A DNA stretch of 64,000 nt from Rugosimonospora sp040255525. GTDB lineage: Bacteria; Actinomycetota; Actinomycetes; Mycobacteriales; Micromonosporaceae. The stretch lies in assembly GCA_040255525.1 (NCBI GenBank), contig JBDZVD010000023.1, positions 1 to 64,000 of the forward strand, given 5' to 3'. The notes beneath the pieces were generated by a model. The model saw nothing but the letters and a program-made list of their open reading frames with translations, had not been told where the DNA came from and did not search any database. Below are positions 49,827 to 58,923 of this stretch, in pieces. Position 1 is the first letter of the stretch; every line of letters begins with the position of its first letter. A program made the position numbers and the translations under genes.

Positions 49827-52160
49827 TCACTCGTTGCGAGCGGTCTGTGGCCCGGTGATCCGGCGCAACAGCGGCAGCGTCGAGGCGACGATCCCGATGG
49901 ACGCGGCGAGCCCGACCAGGACGATGACGCAGTACTCCACCCCGGGCGGTCGCACCGTGTAGCCCAGCTGCGCGCGGAGGAACAGGTGTGCGGCCACGAA
50001 GCCGGCACCGGTGGCCACGATGGCCGCGACCAGCAGCGGTACCGCGGTCTCCAGGGCGACGACCCGGCGCAGCACGGCCAGCGGTACGCCGGCCAGCCGC
50101 AGCAGGCTGAACGGGCGCTTGCGGTCGGACAGGCCACCGGCCACGCTCACCGCGAGACTGCATCCGGCGATCGGCAGGCTGGTCAGGATGACCACGTTGG
50201 CCAGTTGCCGCCAGCCGACCAGGTCGCGGGAGAAGTCGGCGTCGTGGTCCGCTTCGGTGGCCGGTATCCGGTGGCCCGGGTACGCGTTCTCCAGGATGGT
50301 ACGGGCGGCCTCGATCGCCGCCGCCGATCCGTCAGTGTCCACGTTGATGGACATGACCGGCAGTAGGGCGAGGCGGTCGGGGGACAGGTCGGCGGTCGGC
50401 CAGACCGGCCGCGCCCGCCCGTGCGTGGCCGCCCGCCCTCGCGGCGCGGCGACATCGGGCATGGAGCCCAGGTTCTGGACCACGGAGGCGACGACCGCGC
50501 CGGGTGCGCACTCGCCGAAGGCGTGGCTTGCCGGCAGCTCGGCGCAGGAGACCAGGCCGGGAAACCACGGTGCCTGCGCGACGGCGGACCCGACCGGTGC
50601 GGCGGGTGGTGGTACCGGCGGCGGGGCGTCGGGTGAGGCCCGGACCACGGCGATCGCGCGGACTCCGGGCAGGGAGCGCAGCGCGGCCGGTACCGGATCG
50701 GGCGCCGGCGGCACCGAGGTGAGCATCCGGCCCGAATCCGTGTGCCCGGTGGTGAAGTCGTCGGTAAGCGCGGTGACCGCCGTACCGGTGGTCGGGGCGC
50801 CGCGGTGGGCCACGATCGTGGTGATCACGGCGGCGGCCACGCTCGTGACGAACAGGGCGAGCATGAGGCCGCTGATCGCCCGAAAGCCGGCCTTCGGGTC
50901 GTCGGACAGCCGGCGCGCGGCGATGAGCGCGTCGGGCCGCGAGGCGCGTCGGGCCATCACCCGGCTGCCGACCATCGTCAGCCACGGCCCGGCGATGACC
51001 AGACCGGCCATGACGACGAGGAAGCCGGGCAGGAAGACCGCCACCTGAGCCAGCGAGTCGCCCCTGGGCGCCCCGACGGCCAGCACGTACCCGAGCTCGG
51101 CGAATCCGGCCAGCAGCGGGATCAGCCGGTACCCGCGGGGCGGCTTCGGCGTCACCCGCCGGGTCACGCCGAGCGGGTAGACGCGCACCCGGCGCAGTGC
51201 CACCCGCGCGGCGGTGGCCGCCGCCACCGGCACGCCCACCGCGACGCCCACGATGTCGAGCACGTTCAGGGACAGGTCGGACGGGAAGAACGGCGCCCCG
51301 GTGAACGGGAATGCCGCCAGCGGGTCGCGGAGCAGCGAGAACAACGCGAAGCCCAGGGCCACACCGGCGACGGTGGCCACCGTCGACTCCACGGTCGAGA
51401 TGGTCGACACCTGCCGGGGGGTCGCGCCGACCAGGCGCATCGCGGCGAACCGCTGTTCCCGGCGCGCCGCCGACAGCCGGGTCGCGGTACCGATGAAGAT
51501 CAGTACCGGAAACAGCAGGGCGCCGGCCACCACGGACAGGACGAGCTGCATCCCGCTGGCGTTGATGCCGACCACGCACCTGACGCAGTCGCTGGGCGAC
51601 ACGTCCGGGATGCTGGTGACCCTCACGGCGCCGGGCACGCCGGCGAGCTGGTCCGGCCGGTCGCCGATCACGATGATCAGCGAGTTGGGCGCGGGCAGCG
51701 CCGCGCTGGCGATGGTGCCGATCTGGTGTCCGGGGAAGCGGTCGCCGAGCTGGCCGGCCGGGGTGGTGCGCAGCAGCCTGCTCAACTCCGGCGAGGCGTA
51801 GTACTCGCCGGGGCCGGGCAGGCGCGGGATGCCCGGCGGGACCGGCGAGGTCGGGCCGGTCGGGGCGACCTCGACACGGCCCAGCTGGGCGTGGTGGAAG
51901 AAGTCCGCGGTGGCCGACCACCACAGCGGGTCCGCGGACGTGCCGGTTGCCGCCGCCGTCGCACCCGCCGCGTGCGTGGACGCGGCGACGCCGGCGTTGA
52001 GCCACGCGTACCGGTGGTTCTGGGTGTTGACCGCGTTGATGCCGGCCAGGACGGTGAGCAGCATGCCGGCGCCCAGGGCCACGGCAGCGGTGATGATGAC
52101 CAGGCGGGCGACGGCCTCCCGCCCGCCGCTGACCGCGAGCCGCAGTCCGAGCCGGATCAC
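49827..52160 (-). CDS. FtsX-type ABC transporter permease
   Basis: 777 residues of the MacB/FtsX-like permease class: N-terminal helix LVIITAAVALGAGMLLTVLAG, a large outer domain (about 50-200), three helices near 215-330 with AMRLVGATPRQVSTISTVES, then a second set (about 355-440) and a second outer domain before a C-terminal set near 690-760 (LLRLAGVPLAVLRRVVAL). The doubled architecture is normal for this type, which moves peptides or signals cell-wall stress rather than pumping small drugs. ATG at 52160 overlaps the ATPase stop (ATGA). Confidence 0.85.
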   Translation of the reverse strand: MIRLGLRLAVSGGREAVARLVIITAAVALGAGMLLTVLAGINAVNTQNHRYAWLNAGVAASTHAAGATAAATGTSADPLWWSATADFFHHAQLGRVEVAPTGPTSPVPPGIPRLPGPGEYYASPELSRLLRTTPAGQLGDRFPGHQIGTIASAALPAPNSLIIVIGDRPDQLAGVPGAVRVTSIPDVSPSDCVRCVVGINASGMQLVLSVVAGALLFPVLIFIGTATRLSAARREQRFAAMRLVGATPRQVSTISTVESTVATVAGVALGFALFSLLRDPLAAFPFTGAPFFPSDLSLNVLDIVGVAVGVPVAAATAARVALRRVRVYPLGVTRRVTPKPPRGYRLIPLLAGFAELGYVLAVGAPRGDSLAQVAVFLPGFLVVMAGLVIAGPWLTMVGSRVMARRASRPDALIAARRLSDDPKAGFRAISGLMLALFVTSVAAAVITTIVAHRGAPTTGTAVTALTDDFTTGHTDSGRMLTSVPPAPDPVPAALRSLPGVRAIAVVRASPDAPPPVPPPAAPVGSAVAQAPWFPGLVSCAELPASHAFGECAPGAVVASVVQNLGSMPDVAAPRGRAATHGRARPVWPTADLSPDRLALLPVMSINVDTDGSAAAIEAARTILENAYPGHRIPATEADHDADFSRDLVGWRQLANVVILTSLPIAGCSLAVSVAGGLSDRKRPFSLLRLAGVPLAVLRRVVALETAVPLLVAAIVATGAGFVAAHLFLRAQLGYTVRPPGVEYCVIVLVGLAASIGIVASTLPLLRRITGPQTARNE

Positions 52161-52870
52161 GACGCCACCGCATCCGGCGCCAGCGAGGTCACCCTGCCGT
52201 CGCGGACGATGACCTCACGTTCGGCGTGCGCCGCCACCCGGGGATCGTGGGTGACCAGCACGACCGTTGTGCCCGCCTGCCGGGCGGTCGCGATCAGCAA
52301 GTCCATGACCTGTTCACCGGTGAACGAGTCGAGCGACCCGGTCGGTTCGTCGGCGAACAGCACCTCGGGTCGGCAGACGACGGCGCGGGCCAGCGCCACG
52401 CGCTGGGCCTGCCCGCCGGACAGCTCCCCGGACCGGCGGCGCTCCAGCCCCGCCAGGTCGAGGCGTTCGAACCACTCCCGGGCGGCCCGCAGCGCCGCGG
52501 CCCGCCTGGTGCCGGCCAGAAGCAGCGGCAGGGCGACGTTCTCCTCGGCGGTCAGCTCCGGCACGAGCTGGCCGAACTGGAACACGAACCCGAACCGGTC
52601 CCGCCGCAGCGTGCTGCGCGCGGCCTCGCCGAGGGTGTCCACCCGCTGTCCGTCGAACCAGATCTCGCCGGAGTCCGGGGTCAGGATGCCGGCCAGGCAG
52701 TGCAGCAGGGTGGACTTGCCGGATCCGCTCGGGCCCATGACGGCCACGATCTCGCCGGAGTTCACCGTGAGGCTCGCGCCGCGAAGCGCCGGGGTCGGGC
52801 CGAACGACAGGACGGCCTCGCGCGCCTCGACGAGCGGGCGGGGCCGGGCGGTGGCGCCGGGCACGGTCAC
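52157..52870 (-). CDS. ABC transporter ATP-binding protein (MacB/LolD type)
   Basis: 237-residue ATPase: Walker A GPSGSGKST, Q-loop FVFQFGQLVPELTAEEN, signature LSGGQAQR, Walker B VLFADEPTGSLD and H-loop VTHDPR. The EPTGSLD form is typical of the LolD/MacB group, which pairs with FtsX-type permeases such as the next gene. GTG at 52870 overlaps the PadR stop as GTGA. Regulator, ATPase and permease are therefore one tightly coupled operon. Confidence 0.9.
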   Translation of the reverse strand: MTVPGATARPRPLVEAREAVLSFGPTPALRGASLTVNSGEIVAVMGPSGSGKSTLLHCLAGILTPDSGEIWFDGQRVDTLGEAARSTLRRDRFGFVFQFGQLVPELTAEENVALPLLLAGTRRAAALRAAREWFERLDLAGLERRRSGELSGGQAQRVALARAVVCRPEVLFADEPTGSLDSFTGEQVMDLLIATARQAGTTVVLVTHDPRVAAHAEREVIVRDGRVTSLAPDAVAS

Positions 52871-53403
52871 GACCGCACCTCCCGGGCCAGCGCGTCGAGC
52901 CGGGTGGCGGTCATGTCGATCCAGCGCAGGTCGGCTTCGAGGTGGAACAGGGCGTGGTCGGCCAGCAGCGCGTCGATGGTGGCACCGGTGCGCCGGAGCT
53001 CGGTCAGTTCGCGCATCCGTCGCATGTGCGCGGCCCGTTGGAGGTCGAGGTACGCGCCGGCCGGGCGGTCCAGCATCAGCGCGAGTACGACCTTCGTGAA
53101 CAGCACGGTCTGCAGGTGCGGCTCGGGTTCGAGCGGTTCGGACAGCCAGGTCCGCACCTCGGTGGCGCCCTGGTCGGTGATGACGTAGCGCTTGCGTTCC
53201 GGGCCCTCGCCCGGTTCGACCTCGCTGATCACCACCTTGCCGTCCCGGGCCAGCCGGCCGAGGGTGGCGTACACCTGGCCGAACGGCAGCGGCTTGCCGC
53301 GCGCGAAGTAGGCGTCGTAGTCGCGCTTGAGGTCGTAGCCGTGGCTGGGTTCGCGGTCGAGCAGGCCGAGAAGCGTCAGCGGAACACTCATGCCGGGGAG
53401 CAT
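52867..53403 (-). CDS. PadR-family transcriptional regulator
   Basis: 178 residues: winged helix LTLLGLLDREPSHGYDLKRD, PLPFGQVYATLGRLARDGKV, EGPERKRYVITDQGATEV, then the C-terminal helical (Vir_act_alpha_C) part HMRRMRELTELRR for dimerisation. The start may be ATG at 53403 or at 53391; the second begins the conserved domain. No clear ribosome binding site is seen, so a leaderless start is possible. A TATAC-N7-GTATA repeat lies 11-30 bases upstream. First gene of the ABC operon; probably represses it until a substrate binds. Confidence 0.88.
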   Translation of the reverse strand: MLPGMSVPLTLLGLLDREPSHGYDLKRDYDAYFARGKPLPFGQVYATLGRLARDGKVVISEVEPGEGPERKRYVITDQGATEVRTWLSEPLEPEPHLQTVLFTKVVLALMLDRPAGAYLDLQRAAHMRRMRELTELRRTGATIDALLADHALFHLEADLRWIDMTATRLDALAREVRS

Positions 53404-53410
53404 ACGCTAC

Positions 53411-53432
53411 GGATATACACCGGGCGTATACC
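53411..53432. promoter_or_regulatory. PadR operator candidate
   Basis: TATAC (53414-53418) and GTATA (53426-53430) around seven bases, inside a longer near-palindrome from 53411 to 53432. It is the only AT-rich patch of the region and lies directly upstream of padR. Confidence 0.6.
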
Positions 53433-53473
53433 TGGGATGCGGCACCCCGGGTGGCTGCGGTGCGGCCCGGCCC

Positions 53474-53523
53474 GGCCCCCGTACCGGCCGTGTCCACGCG
53501 GTGGCACGGCCGGTACGGGGGCC
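53474..53523 (-). terminator. Very strong terminator hairpin after araA
   Basis: A perfect 19-base stem (53474-53492 with 53505-53523) whose loop itself holds CCAC/GTGG, extending the helix by four pairs past a bulged T. It ends five bases before the araA stop codon and would end the araBDA message; it also shields the padR promoter. Confidence 0.8.
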
Positions 53524-53527
53524 AGGG

Positions 53528-55045
53528 TCAGCCGCGGCCGGGCAGACCCTGCGCGATCCGGTAGTAGGCGCTGTTCCACCGGACCCGGTCGGCGAACGAG
53601 CGGGTGGTGGTGTCGGCGTCGATGAGTAGCAGTTCGGTGTGCACCATGTCGGCGAAGTCGGCCAGCGTCTCGGCCGACACGGCGCGGGTCAGCACCGTGT
53701 GGTGCGGGCCGCCGGCGATCAGCCACGACTCCGCCGACGTGGACAACGACGGGGCCGGCTTCCACACCGCCCGCGCGACCGGCAGGCGGGGCAGGTCCTC
53801 GTCCGGGGGTACCACCTCGATGGCGTTGGCGACCAGCCGGAACCGGTCCCCGAGGTCGGCCAGGCCGATGACCACGCCCGGCCCCGCGTTCGCGTTGAAC
53901 ACCAGCCGTACCGGGTCCTCGCGGCCACCGATGCCCAGCGGGTGGATCTCGCAGCTGGGCCGGCCGTCGGCGATCGACGGGCACACCTCCAGCATGTGGG
54001 CGCCGAGAATCTTCGGCTCGCCGGGGGCGAAGTGGTACGTGTAGTCCTCCATGAACGAGGTACCGCCGGGCAGGCCGTCACCCATCGCCTTCACGGCGGC
54101 CAGCAGCGCCGAGGTCTTCCAGTCGCCCTCGGCACCGAACCCGTACCCGTCGGCCATCAGCCGCTGCACCGCGATGCCCGGCAGCTGTCGCAGGCCGCCC
54201 AGATCCTCGAAGTTGGTGGTGAAGGCGCCGTACCCGCCGTCGCCCAGGAACTGGCGCAGCCCGGCCTCGATCCGCGCCGCGTAGCGCAGCGAATCGTGGC
54301 GCTCGCCGCCCCTGGCCAGCTCCGGCGCCAGGGTGTACGCCTCGGCGTACTGCTCGACCAGCGCGTCCACCGCGGACTCCGGCGCCGCGTCCACGACGGC
54401 GACCAGGTCATTGACGCCGTGGGTGTTGACCGACAGGCCGAAGCGCAGCTCGGCCTCGACCTTGTCGCCCTCGGTCACCGCGACGTCCCGCATGTTGTCG
54501 CCGAACCGGGCCATCCGCAGTCCGTCCAGGTGCGCCCGGCCGATCGCGGCCCGGGCCCACGCGTCGATGCGCGCGGCCACCGTGGGATCCGACACGTGCC
54601 CGGCCACGGTCTTGCGCACCGCCCCGATGCGGGTCTGCACGTACCCGAACTCGCGGTCGCCGTGCGCGGCCTGGTTGAGGTTCATGAAGTCCATGTCGAT
54701 GGTGCCCCACGGCAGCGCCGCGTTGACCTGGGTGTGCAGGTGCAGCAGCGGCTTGCGCAGCGCGTCCAGACCGGTGATCCACATCTTCGCCGGGGAGAAC
54801 GTGTGCATCCACGCGATGACCCCGACACAGGACGGGTCGTTGTTGGCCTCCTGCATCACGGCGCGCACGCCGGCGGAGTCGGTCAGCACCGGCTTCCAGA
54901 CCAGCTCCACACTCAACGCGGCCTGCTCCTGCAACGCGCGCTGGATCTGCTGGGACTGGTCGGCGACCTGTCGCAGCGTCTCGGGACCGTAGAGGTGCTG
55001 GCTGCCGGTCAGGAACCAGAGTTGGGGCTTGTCGCCGGGTGCCAT
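53528..55045 (-). CDS. araA: L-arabinose isomerase AraA
   Basis: Converts L-arabinose to L-ribulose. 505 residues, full length. Conserved parts: WFLTGSQHLYGPETLRQVAD, GVIAWMHTFSPAKMWITGL, LLHLHTQVNAALPWGTIDMD, TSFMEDYTYHF (metal Glu) and LGAHMLEVCPSI (metal His). The frame is open upstream into araD, but the ATG at 55045 has AGGAGAACC and begins the conserved domain. It is the last gene of araB-araD-araA. A strong terminator follows at once. Confidence 0.93.
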   Translation of the reverse strand: MAPGDKPQLWFLTGSQHLYGPETLRQVADQSQQIQRALQEQAALSVELVWKPVLTDSAGVRAVMQEANNDPSCVGVIAWMHTFSPAKMWITGLDALRKPLLHLHTQVNAALPWGTIDMDFMNLNQAAHGDREFGYVQTRIGAVRKTVAGHVSDPTVAARIDAWARAAIGRAHLDGLRMARFGDNMRDVAVTEGDKVEAELRFGLSVNTHGVNDLVAVVDAAPESAVDALVEQYAEAYTLAPELARGGERHDSLRYAARIEAGLRQFLGDGGYGAFTTNFEDLGGLRQLPGIAVQRLMADGYGFGAEGDWKTSALLAAVKAMGDGLPGGTSFMEDYTYHFAPGEPKILGAHMLEVCPSIADGRPSCEIHPLGIGGREDPVRLVFNANAGPGVVIGLADLGDRFRLVANAIEVVPPDEDLPRLPVARAVWKPAPSLSTSAESWLIAGGPHHTVLTRAVSAETLADFADMVHTELLLIDADTTTRSFADRVRWNSAYYRIAQGLPGRG

Positions 55046-55059
55046 ACGCGGTTCTCCTG

Positions 55060-55746
55060 TTAGGCGGATTGGGTTTGGCCGTACACGTTCTGGTAGCGCG
55101 CGTAGAGCGCGTCGATGTGCCGCGGTTCGATCGGCAGCGGCGCGCCGAGTTGACGCGCGATGTGCACGGTGCGCGCGACGTCCTCGCACATCACCGCGGC
55201 CTTGACCGCGTCCCGGGCCGTGCGGCCGATGGTGAACACCCCGTGGTTGCGCATCAGCACGGCGGGGGAGCGGTGCCCGTTGAGGGTGTCGACGATGCCC
55301 CGGCCGATGGAGTCGTCGCCGATCAACGCGAACGGGCCGACCGGGATCTCGCCGCCGAACTCGTCGGCCATCGCGGTCAGCACGCACGGCACCGCCTCGC
55401 CCCGGGCCGCCCACGCGGTCGCGTACGTCGAGTGGGTGTGCACCACCCCGCCGACGTGCGGCATGTGCCGGTACACGTAGGCGTGCGCGGCAGTGTCCGA
55501 CGACGGCTTGAAGTCCCCGTCGACCAGCTGCCCGTCCAGGTCGGTGACGACCATGTTCGCCGCCGACAGCTCGTCGTACCCGACCCCGGACGGCTTGATC
55601 ACCAGCAGGTCGGCATCGGGTACCCGGGCGGAGACGTTGCCCGCGGTCCACGCGACCAGACCGTTGCGGGGCAGTTCGGCGTGCAGGTCCGCGACGTACT
55701 GGCGGATCCGCGCGACCTGGTTGGTGACGTCCTGGGTGATGGTCAT
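55060..55746 (-). CDS. araD: L-ribulose-5-phosphate 4-epimerase AraD
   Basis: Turns L-ribulose 5-phosphate into D-xylulose 5-phosphate, the entry into the pentose phosphate pathway. 228 residues with the class II aldolase fold: WTAGNVSARVPDADLLVIKP, zinc ligands in VVHTHSTYATAWA and LMRNHGVFTIG. Its ATG at 55746 overlaps the araB stop (ATGA) and has AGGAG a few bases upstream. Middle gene of the arabinose operon. Confidence 0.93.
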   Translation of the reverse strand: MTITQDVTNQVARIRQYVADLHAELPRNGLVAWTAGNVSARVPDADLLVIKPSGVGYDELSAANMVVTDLDGQLVDGDFKPSSDTAAHAYVYRHMPHVGGVVHTHSTYATAWAARGEAVPCVLTAMADEFGGEIPVGPFALIGDDSIGRGIVDTLNGHRSPAVLMRNHGVFTIGRTARDAVKAAVMCEDVARTVHIARQLGAPLPIEPRHIDALYARYQNVYGQTQSA

Positions 55747-57410
55747 CGGGGGGCTCCTGTCCGGGCGATGCGGCGCAGCCGGTGCATCACGTCGTTCGCG
55801 CCGCGGCCGAAGTAGTCGTGCAGCGTGGTGTACTCGGCGAACAGCGCGTCGTAGACCCCTGCCGCGGCCTCGTCCGGCTGGTACACCGCCGGCTTCGCGC
55901 GGCCCATCCGGGCGGCGGCCGCCGGCACGTCGGGGTAGAGGCCGGCCGCGACCGCGGCGTGGATCGCCGATCCGAGCGCGGGCCCCTGCTCGGAGTCGAT
56001 GACCGACAGCGGCATGCGGGTCACGTCGCTGTAGATCTGCATGATCATGGAATTCTTGACCAGGCCGCCGGCGACGATCAGCTCGGTGATGGGCACGTCC
56101 GCGGCGCGGAAGGTTTCGATGATGGTACGGGTGCCGAACGCGGTCGCCTCGACCAGCGCGCGGTACACGTCCTCGGGCCGGGTGGCCAGTGTCTCGCCGA
56201 CCAGCACGCCGGACAGCTCGTGATCGACGAGCACCGACCGGTTGCCGGAGTGCCAGTCCAGCGCGATCAGCCCGTGCTGGCCGGGGCGCTGGGCGCTGGC
56301 CAGGCCGGTCAGGTGGTCGTGCACCGAGACGCCCGCCGCCGCGGCCGCCTCCGTGTACCGCGCGGGGACGAACCGCTCGACGAAGTGCCCGAAGATGTCG
56401 CCGACGCCGCTCTGCCCGGCCTCGTACCCCCACTTGCCCGCGACGATGCCCCCGTCCACGACGCCGCACATCCCGGGTACCGGCAGCGGCGCCTCGCCGT
56501 TGACCACGTGGCAGGTGGACGTACCGGTGATGGCGACCATCTGGCCCGGCCGCAGCGCGTTGCAGGCCGCGGCGGTGACGTGCGCGTCCACGTTGCCGAC
56601 CGCCACCGCGATGCCCTCCGGCAGCCCGGTCCACGCCGCCGCCTCGGCGCTCAACCGGCCCGCCGCCTCGCCGAGCCGGCCGATCGGCGCCTCCAGCTTG
56701 TCGGTGACGAAGTCGGCGAAGCCGGGGTGCAGGGCGCCCAGGAACTCCCGGCCCGGGTACGCGCCGTCCTGCAGGATGCCCTTGTACCCCGCCGAGCAGG
56801 CGTTGCGCACGTACCGGCCGGTCAGCTGCCAGATGATCCAGTCAGCCGCCTCGACCCAGCGCTCGACCCGCGCGTACGTCCGCGGGTCCTCCTCCAGCAG
56901 TTGCAGCGCCTTGGCGAACTCCCACTCGGAGGAGATCAGGCCGCCGTACCGCCCGATCCACGGCTCACCCCGCTCGTGCGCGAGCCGGTTGATCCGGTCG
57001 GCCTGGCCCTGCGCCGCGTGGTGCTTCCACAGCTTGACGTACGCGTGCGGGGTGCCGGCCAGGCCGTCGACCTCGTTGAGCGGGGTACCGTCGGCGAGCG
57101 TGGGTACCATCGTGCACGCGGTGAAGTCGGTGCCGATGCCGACGACGCTGGCCGGGTCGACCCCGGCGGCCGCGACCGCCCCGGGGACCGCGTGGCGCAG
57201 CACGTCGACGTAGTCGGACGGCACCTGAAGCGCCCAGTCCGGGGGCAGTGCCGTGCCGTCGGGCAGCGCCGTGGTGAGTACGCCGTGCCGGTACTCGTGC
57301 ACCGCGTGCCCCAGCTCGGTGCCGTCGTCGGCGCGTACCACGACGGCGCGCCCGGACAGGGTGCCGAAGTCGATACCGACGACGACAGGGACAGCATCAG
57401 TCACCGTCAT
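55743..57410 (-). CDS. araB: Ribulokinase AraB
   Basis: FGGY-family kinase that phosphorylates L-ribulose. 555 residues. Phosphate loop VVGIDFGTLSGRAVVVRADD; GIGTDFTACTMVP; adenosine site AITGTSTCHVVNGE; C-terminal ELIVAGGLVKNSMIMQIYSD. It begins the araB-araD-araA operon. ATG at 57410 directly abuts GAGGAG, which is too close; the GTG two codons later (57404) has ideal spacing and is a serious alternative start. A LacI-type operator lies 82 bases upstream. Confidence 0.92.
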   Translation of the reverse strand: MTVTDAVPVVVGIDFGTLSGRAVVVRADDGTELGHAVHEYRHGVLTTALPDGTALPPDWALQVPSDYVDVLRHAVPGAVAAAGVDPASVVGIGTDFTACTMVPTLADGTPLNEVDGLAGTPHAYVKLWKHHAAQGQADRINRLAHERGEPWIGRYGGLISSEWEFAKALQLLEEDPRTYARVERWVEAADWIIWQLTGRYVRNACSAGYKGILQDGAYPGREFLGALHPGFADFVTDKLEAPIGRLGEAAGRLSAEAAAWTGLPEGIAVAVGNVDAHVTAAACNALRPGQMVAITGTSTCHVVNGEAPLPVPGMCGVVDGGIVAGKWGYEAGQSGVGDIFGHFVERFVPARYTEAAAAAGVSVHDHLTGLASAQRPGQHGLIALDWHSGNRSVLVDHELSGVLVGETLATRPEDVYRALVEATAFGTRTIIETFRAADVPITELIVAGGLVKNSMIMQIYSDVTRMPLSVIDSEQGPALGSAIHAAVAAGLYPDVPAAAARMGRAKPAVYQPDEAAAGVYDALFAEYTTLHDYFGRGANDVMHRLRRIARTGAPR

Positions 57411-57756
57411 CTCCTCGTGTGTGTCCGGACGGCCGCCCGGCATGCCGGGCCGGGAGCGCGGTCGGATGACACGCTCCGGTACGCCGTCGATTGTTATCGC
57501 TAACATGGGTGGAGTCAATGGGTGCGCAGATCTTGCCTGATCGGCGCGGGTGCTGCCGGCCGGTGTGGGCTACCGGCGTCAGAACCCGTTCTTACGTGGG
57601 CTTTTCTGGGAGGTGTGCGGATCGAGTCGCCGTGGAGCAGCGGGCCTCGTTGCTGCGGTCCGCAGGGAGCGTCGCCGTTGCCGAATTCAGTTTTGTAGTA
57701 CGCTAACAACCGCCTCCGTCGATGACTAGATGGTCACTGGGCTACTACCGCCGGCA
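57411..57756. other. Control region between araR and araB
   Basis: About 346 bases with no gene. It contains the araB promoter, the main operator at 57492-57505 and a second AT-rich element near 57692-57707 (TGTAGTACGCTAACA, a good right half and a degenerate left half). The rest is GC-rich without repeats. Confidence 0.6.
57492..57505. promoter_or_regulatory. AraR (LacI-type) operator
   Basis: TGTTATCGCTAACA differs by one base from the perfect palindrome TGTTAGCGCTAACA. It is the expected form of a LacI-family operator and lies 82 bases before araB and about 250 bases after the araR stop. Confidence 0.75.
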
Positions 57757-58770
57757 TCAACCCGGCGGCGGACCGACACTGCGGCGGGCGACCAGCCGGG
57801 GCGGGATGACGCGGCGCCCGCCGGCACGCTCGTCCGAATAGATCTGAGCCAACAGCAGGTCGAGGCTCGCCGCCGCGGCGGCGTCGAAGTCGGGACGCAC
57901 CGTGGTCAGCGGCGGGATGTAGAACGCCGACTCCGGCACGTCGTCGAACCCGACGACGCTGACGTCCTCGGGCACCCGCCGGCCGCGCTCGTGCAGCGCG
58001 AGCATGATGCCCAGCGCCAGGTGGTCGTTGGCGGCGAAGACCGCGGTCACCTCGGCCATCCGGGCGAGCACCTGCCCGGCGTGATAGCCCGAGGCCGCCG
58101 ACCAGTCCGCCGGCATCAGCGGTGGAGCCTCCACACTCGCCTCCGACAGCGCTCGCCGCCAGCCGGCGATCCGGTCACGGCTGTCGAACCAGTCCTGCGG
58201 CCCGGACACGTGCCAGACGCTGCGATGCCCCGCCTCCAGCAGGTGGCGGGTGGCGGCGTGGCTGCCCGCCTCCTGGTCGACAGTGACCAGCTCGGTGGTC
58301 CGCCGCGGGTCGCCGTCGATGGTGACCAGCGGGACGTCCTCGGGCACGTGGTCCAGCGCCGCGTTGGCCGACTCGACCGGGGCGATCACCACCAGCCCGG
58401 CCACCCGCTGGTCGAGGTGGCGGTCGATCGCCTCGGTGATGAGCTTCTTGTCGAGTTCACGGACGCTTTCGACGCTGACCGTGTACCCGTGCGCCACCGC
58501 CGCCTGCTGCAACGCGGTGAGCGTGGCGGCCGGACCGTACAGCGTCGAGGACTGCGTCACCACCCCGATGACCTGCGACCGGCCGGTGGCCAGCGCCCGG
58601 GCGGCCCGGTTGGGCCGGTAGCCGAGTTCGGTGATGGCCGCGTGCACCCGCAGCCGCGTCTGCGCCGTGACGTTCGGGTGGCCGTTGAGCACCCGGGACA
58701 CGGTCTGGTGGGACACGCCCGCGAGCCTGGCCACGTCGGTCATCGCCGGCTCGCGGGGGCTTCTCGGCAT
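57757..58770 (-). CDS. araR: LacI-family regulator of arabinose genes
   Basis: 337 residues. N-terminal helix-turn-helix TDVARLAGVSHQTVSRVLNG, then hinge helix YRPNRAARALATGR, then a periplasmic-binding-type sensor domain (VIGVVTQSSTLYGPAATL, GLVVIAPVESANAAL, AVFAANDHLALGIML, VVGFDDVPESAFYIPPLTTV). It lies directly upstream of araBDA on the same strand, with LacI-type operators between, so control by arabinose is likely. It is not related to the GntR-type AraR of Bacillus. ATG at 58770 has GAGG before it; a GTG seven codons earlier is possible. Confidence 0.88.
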   Translation of the reverse strand: MPRSPREPAMTDVARLAGVSHQTVSRVLNGHPNVTAQTRLRVHAAITELGYRPNRAARALATGRSQVIGVVTQSSTLYGPAATLTALQQAAVAHGYTVSVESVRELDKKLITEAIDRHLDQRVAGLVVIAPVESANAALDHVPEDVPLVTIDGDPRRTTELVTVDQEAGSHAATRHLLEAGHRSVWHVSGPQDWFDSRDRIAGWRRALSEASVEAPPLMPADWSAASGYHAGQVLARMAEVTAVFAANDHLALGIMLALHERGRRVPEDVSVVGFDDVPESAFYIPPLTTVRPDFDAAAAASLDLLLAQIYSDERAGGRRVIPPRLVARRSVGPPPG

Positions 58771-58923
58771 CGATCCTCGCTCGGTGCGCACTGCTGAGGC
58801 CGGGTGGCCGCACCCGGGCCGCGGGGTAGCCGCCCGGATCGTCCAGTGTAGTCGGCTGCGAAATCACCCGGTGTGCCGCAGGACCTGCGGCAAGTCGGTG
58901 CCGCCGGGGCTTAACGTGGGACG

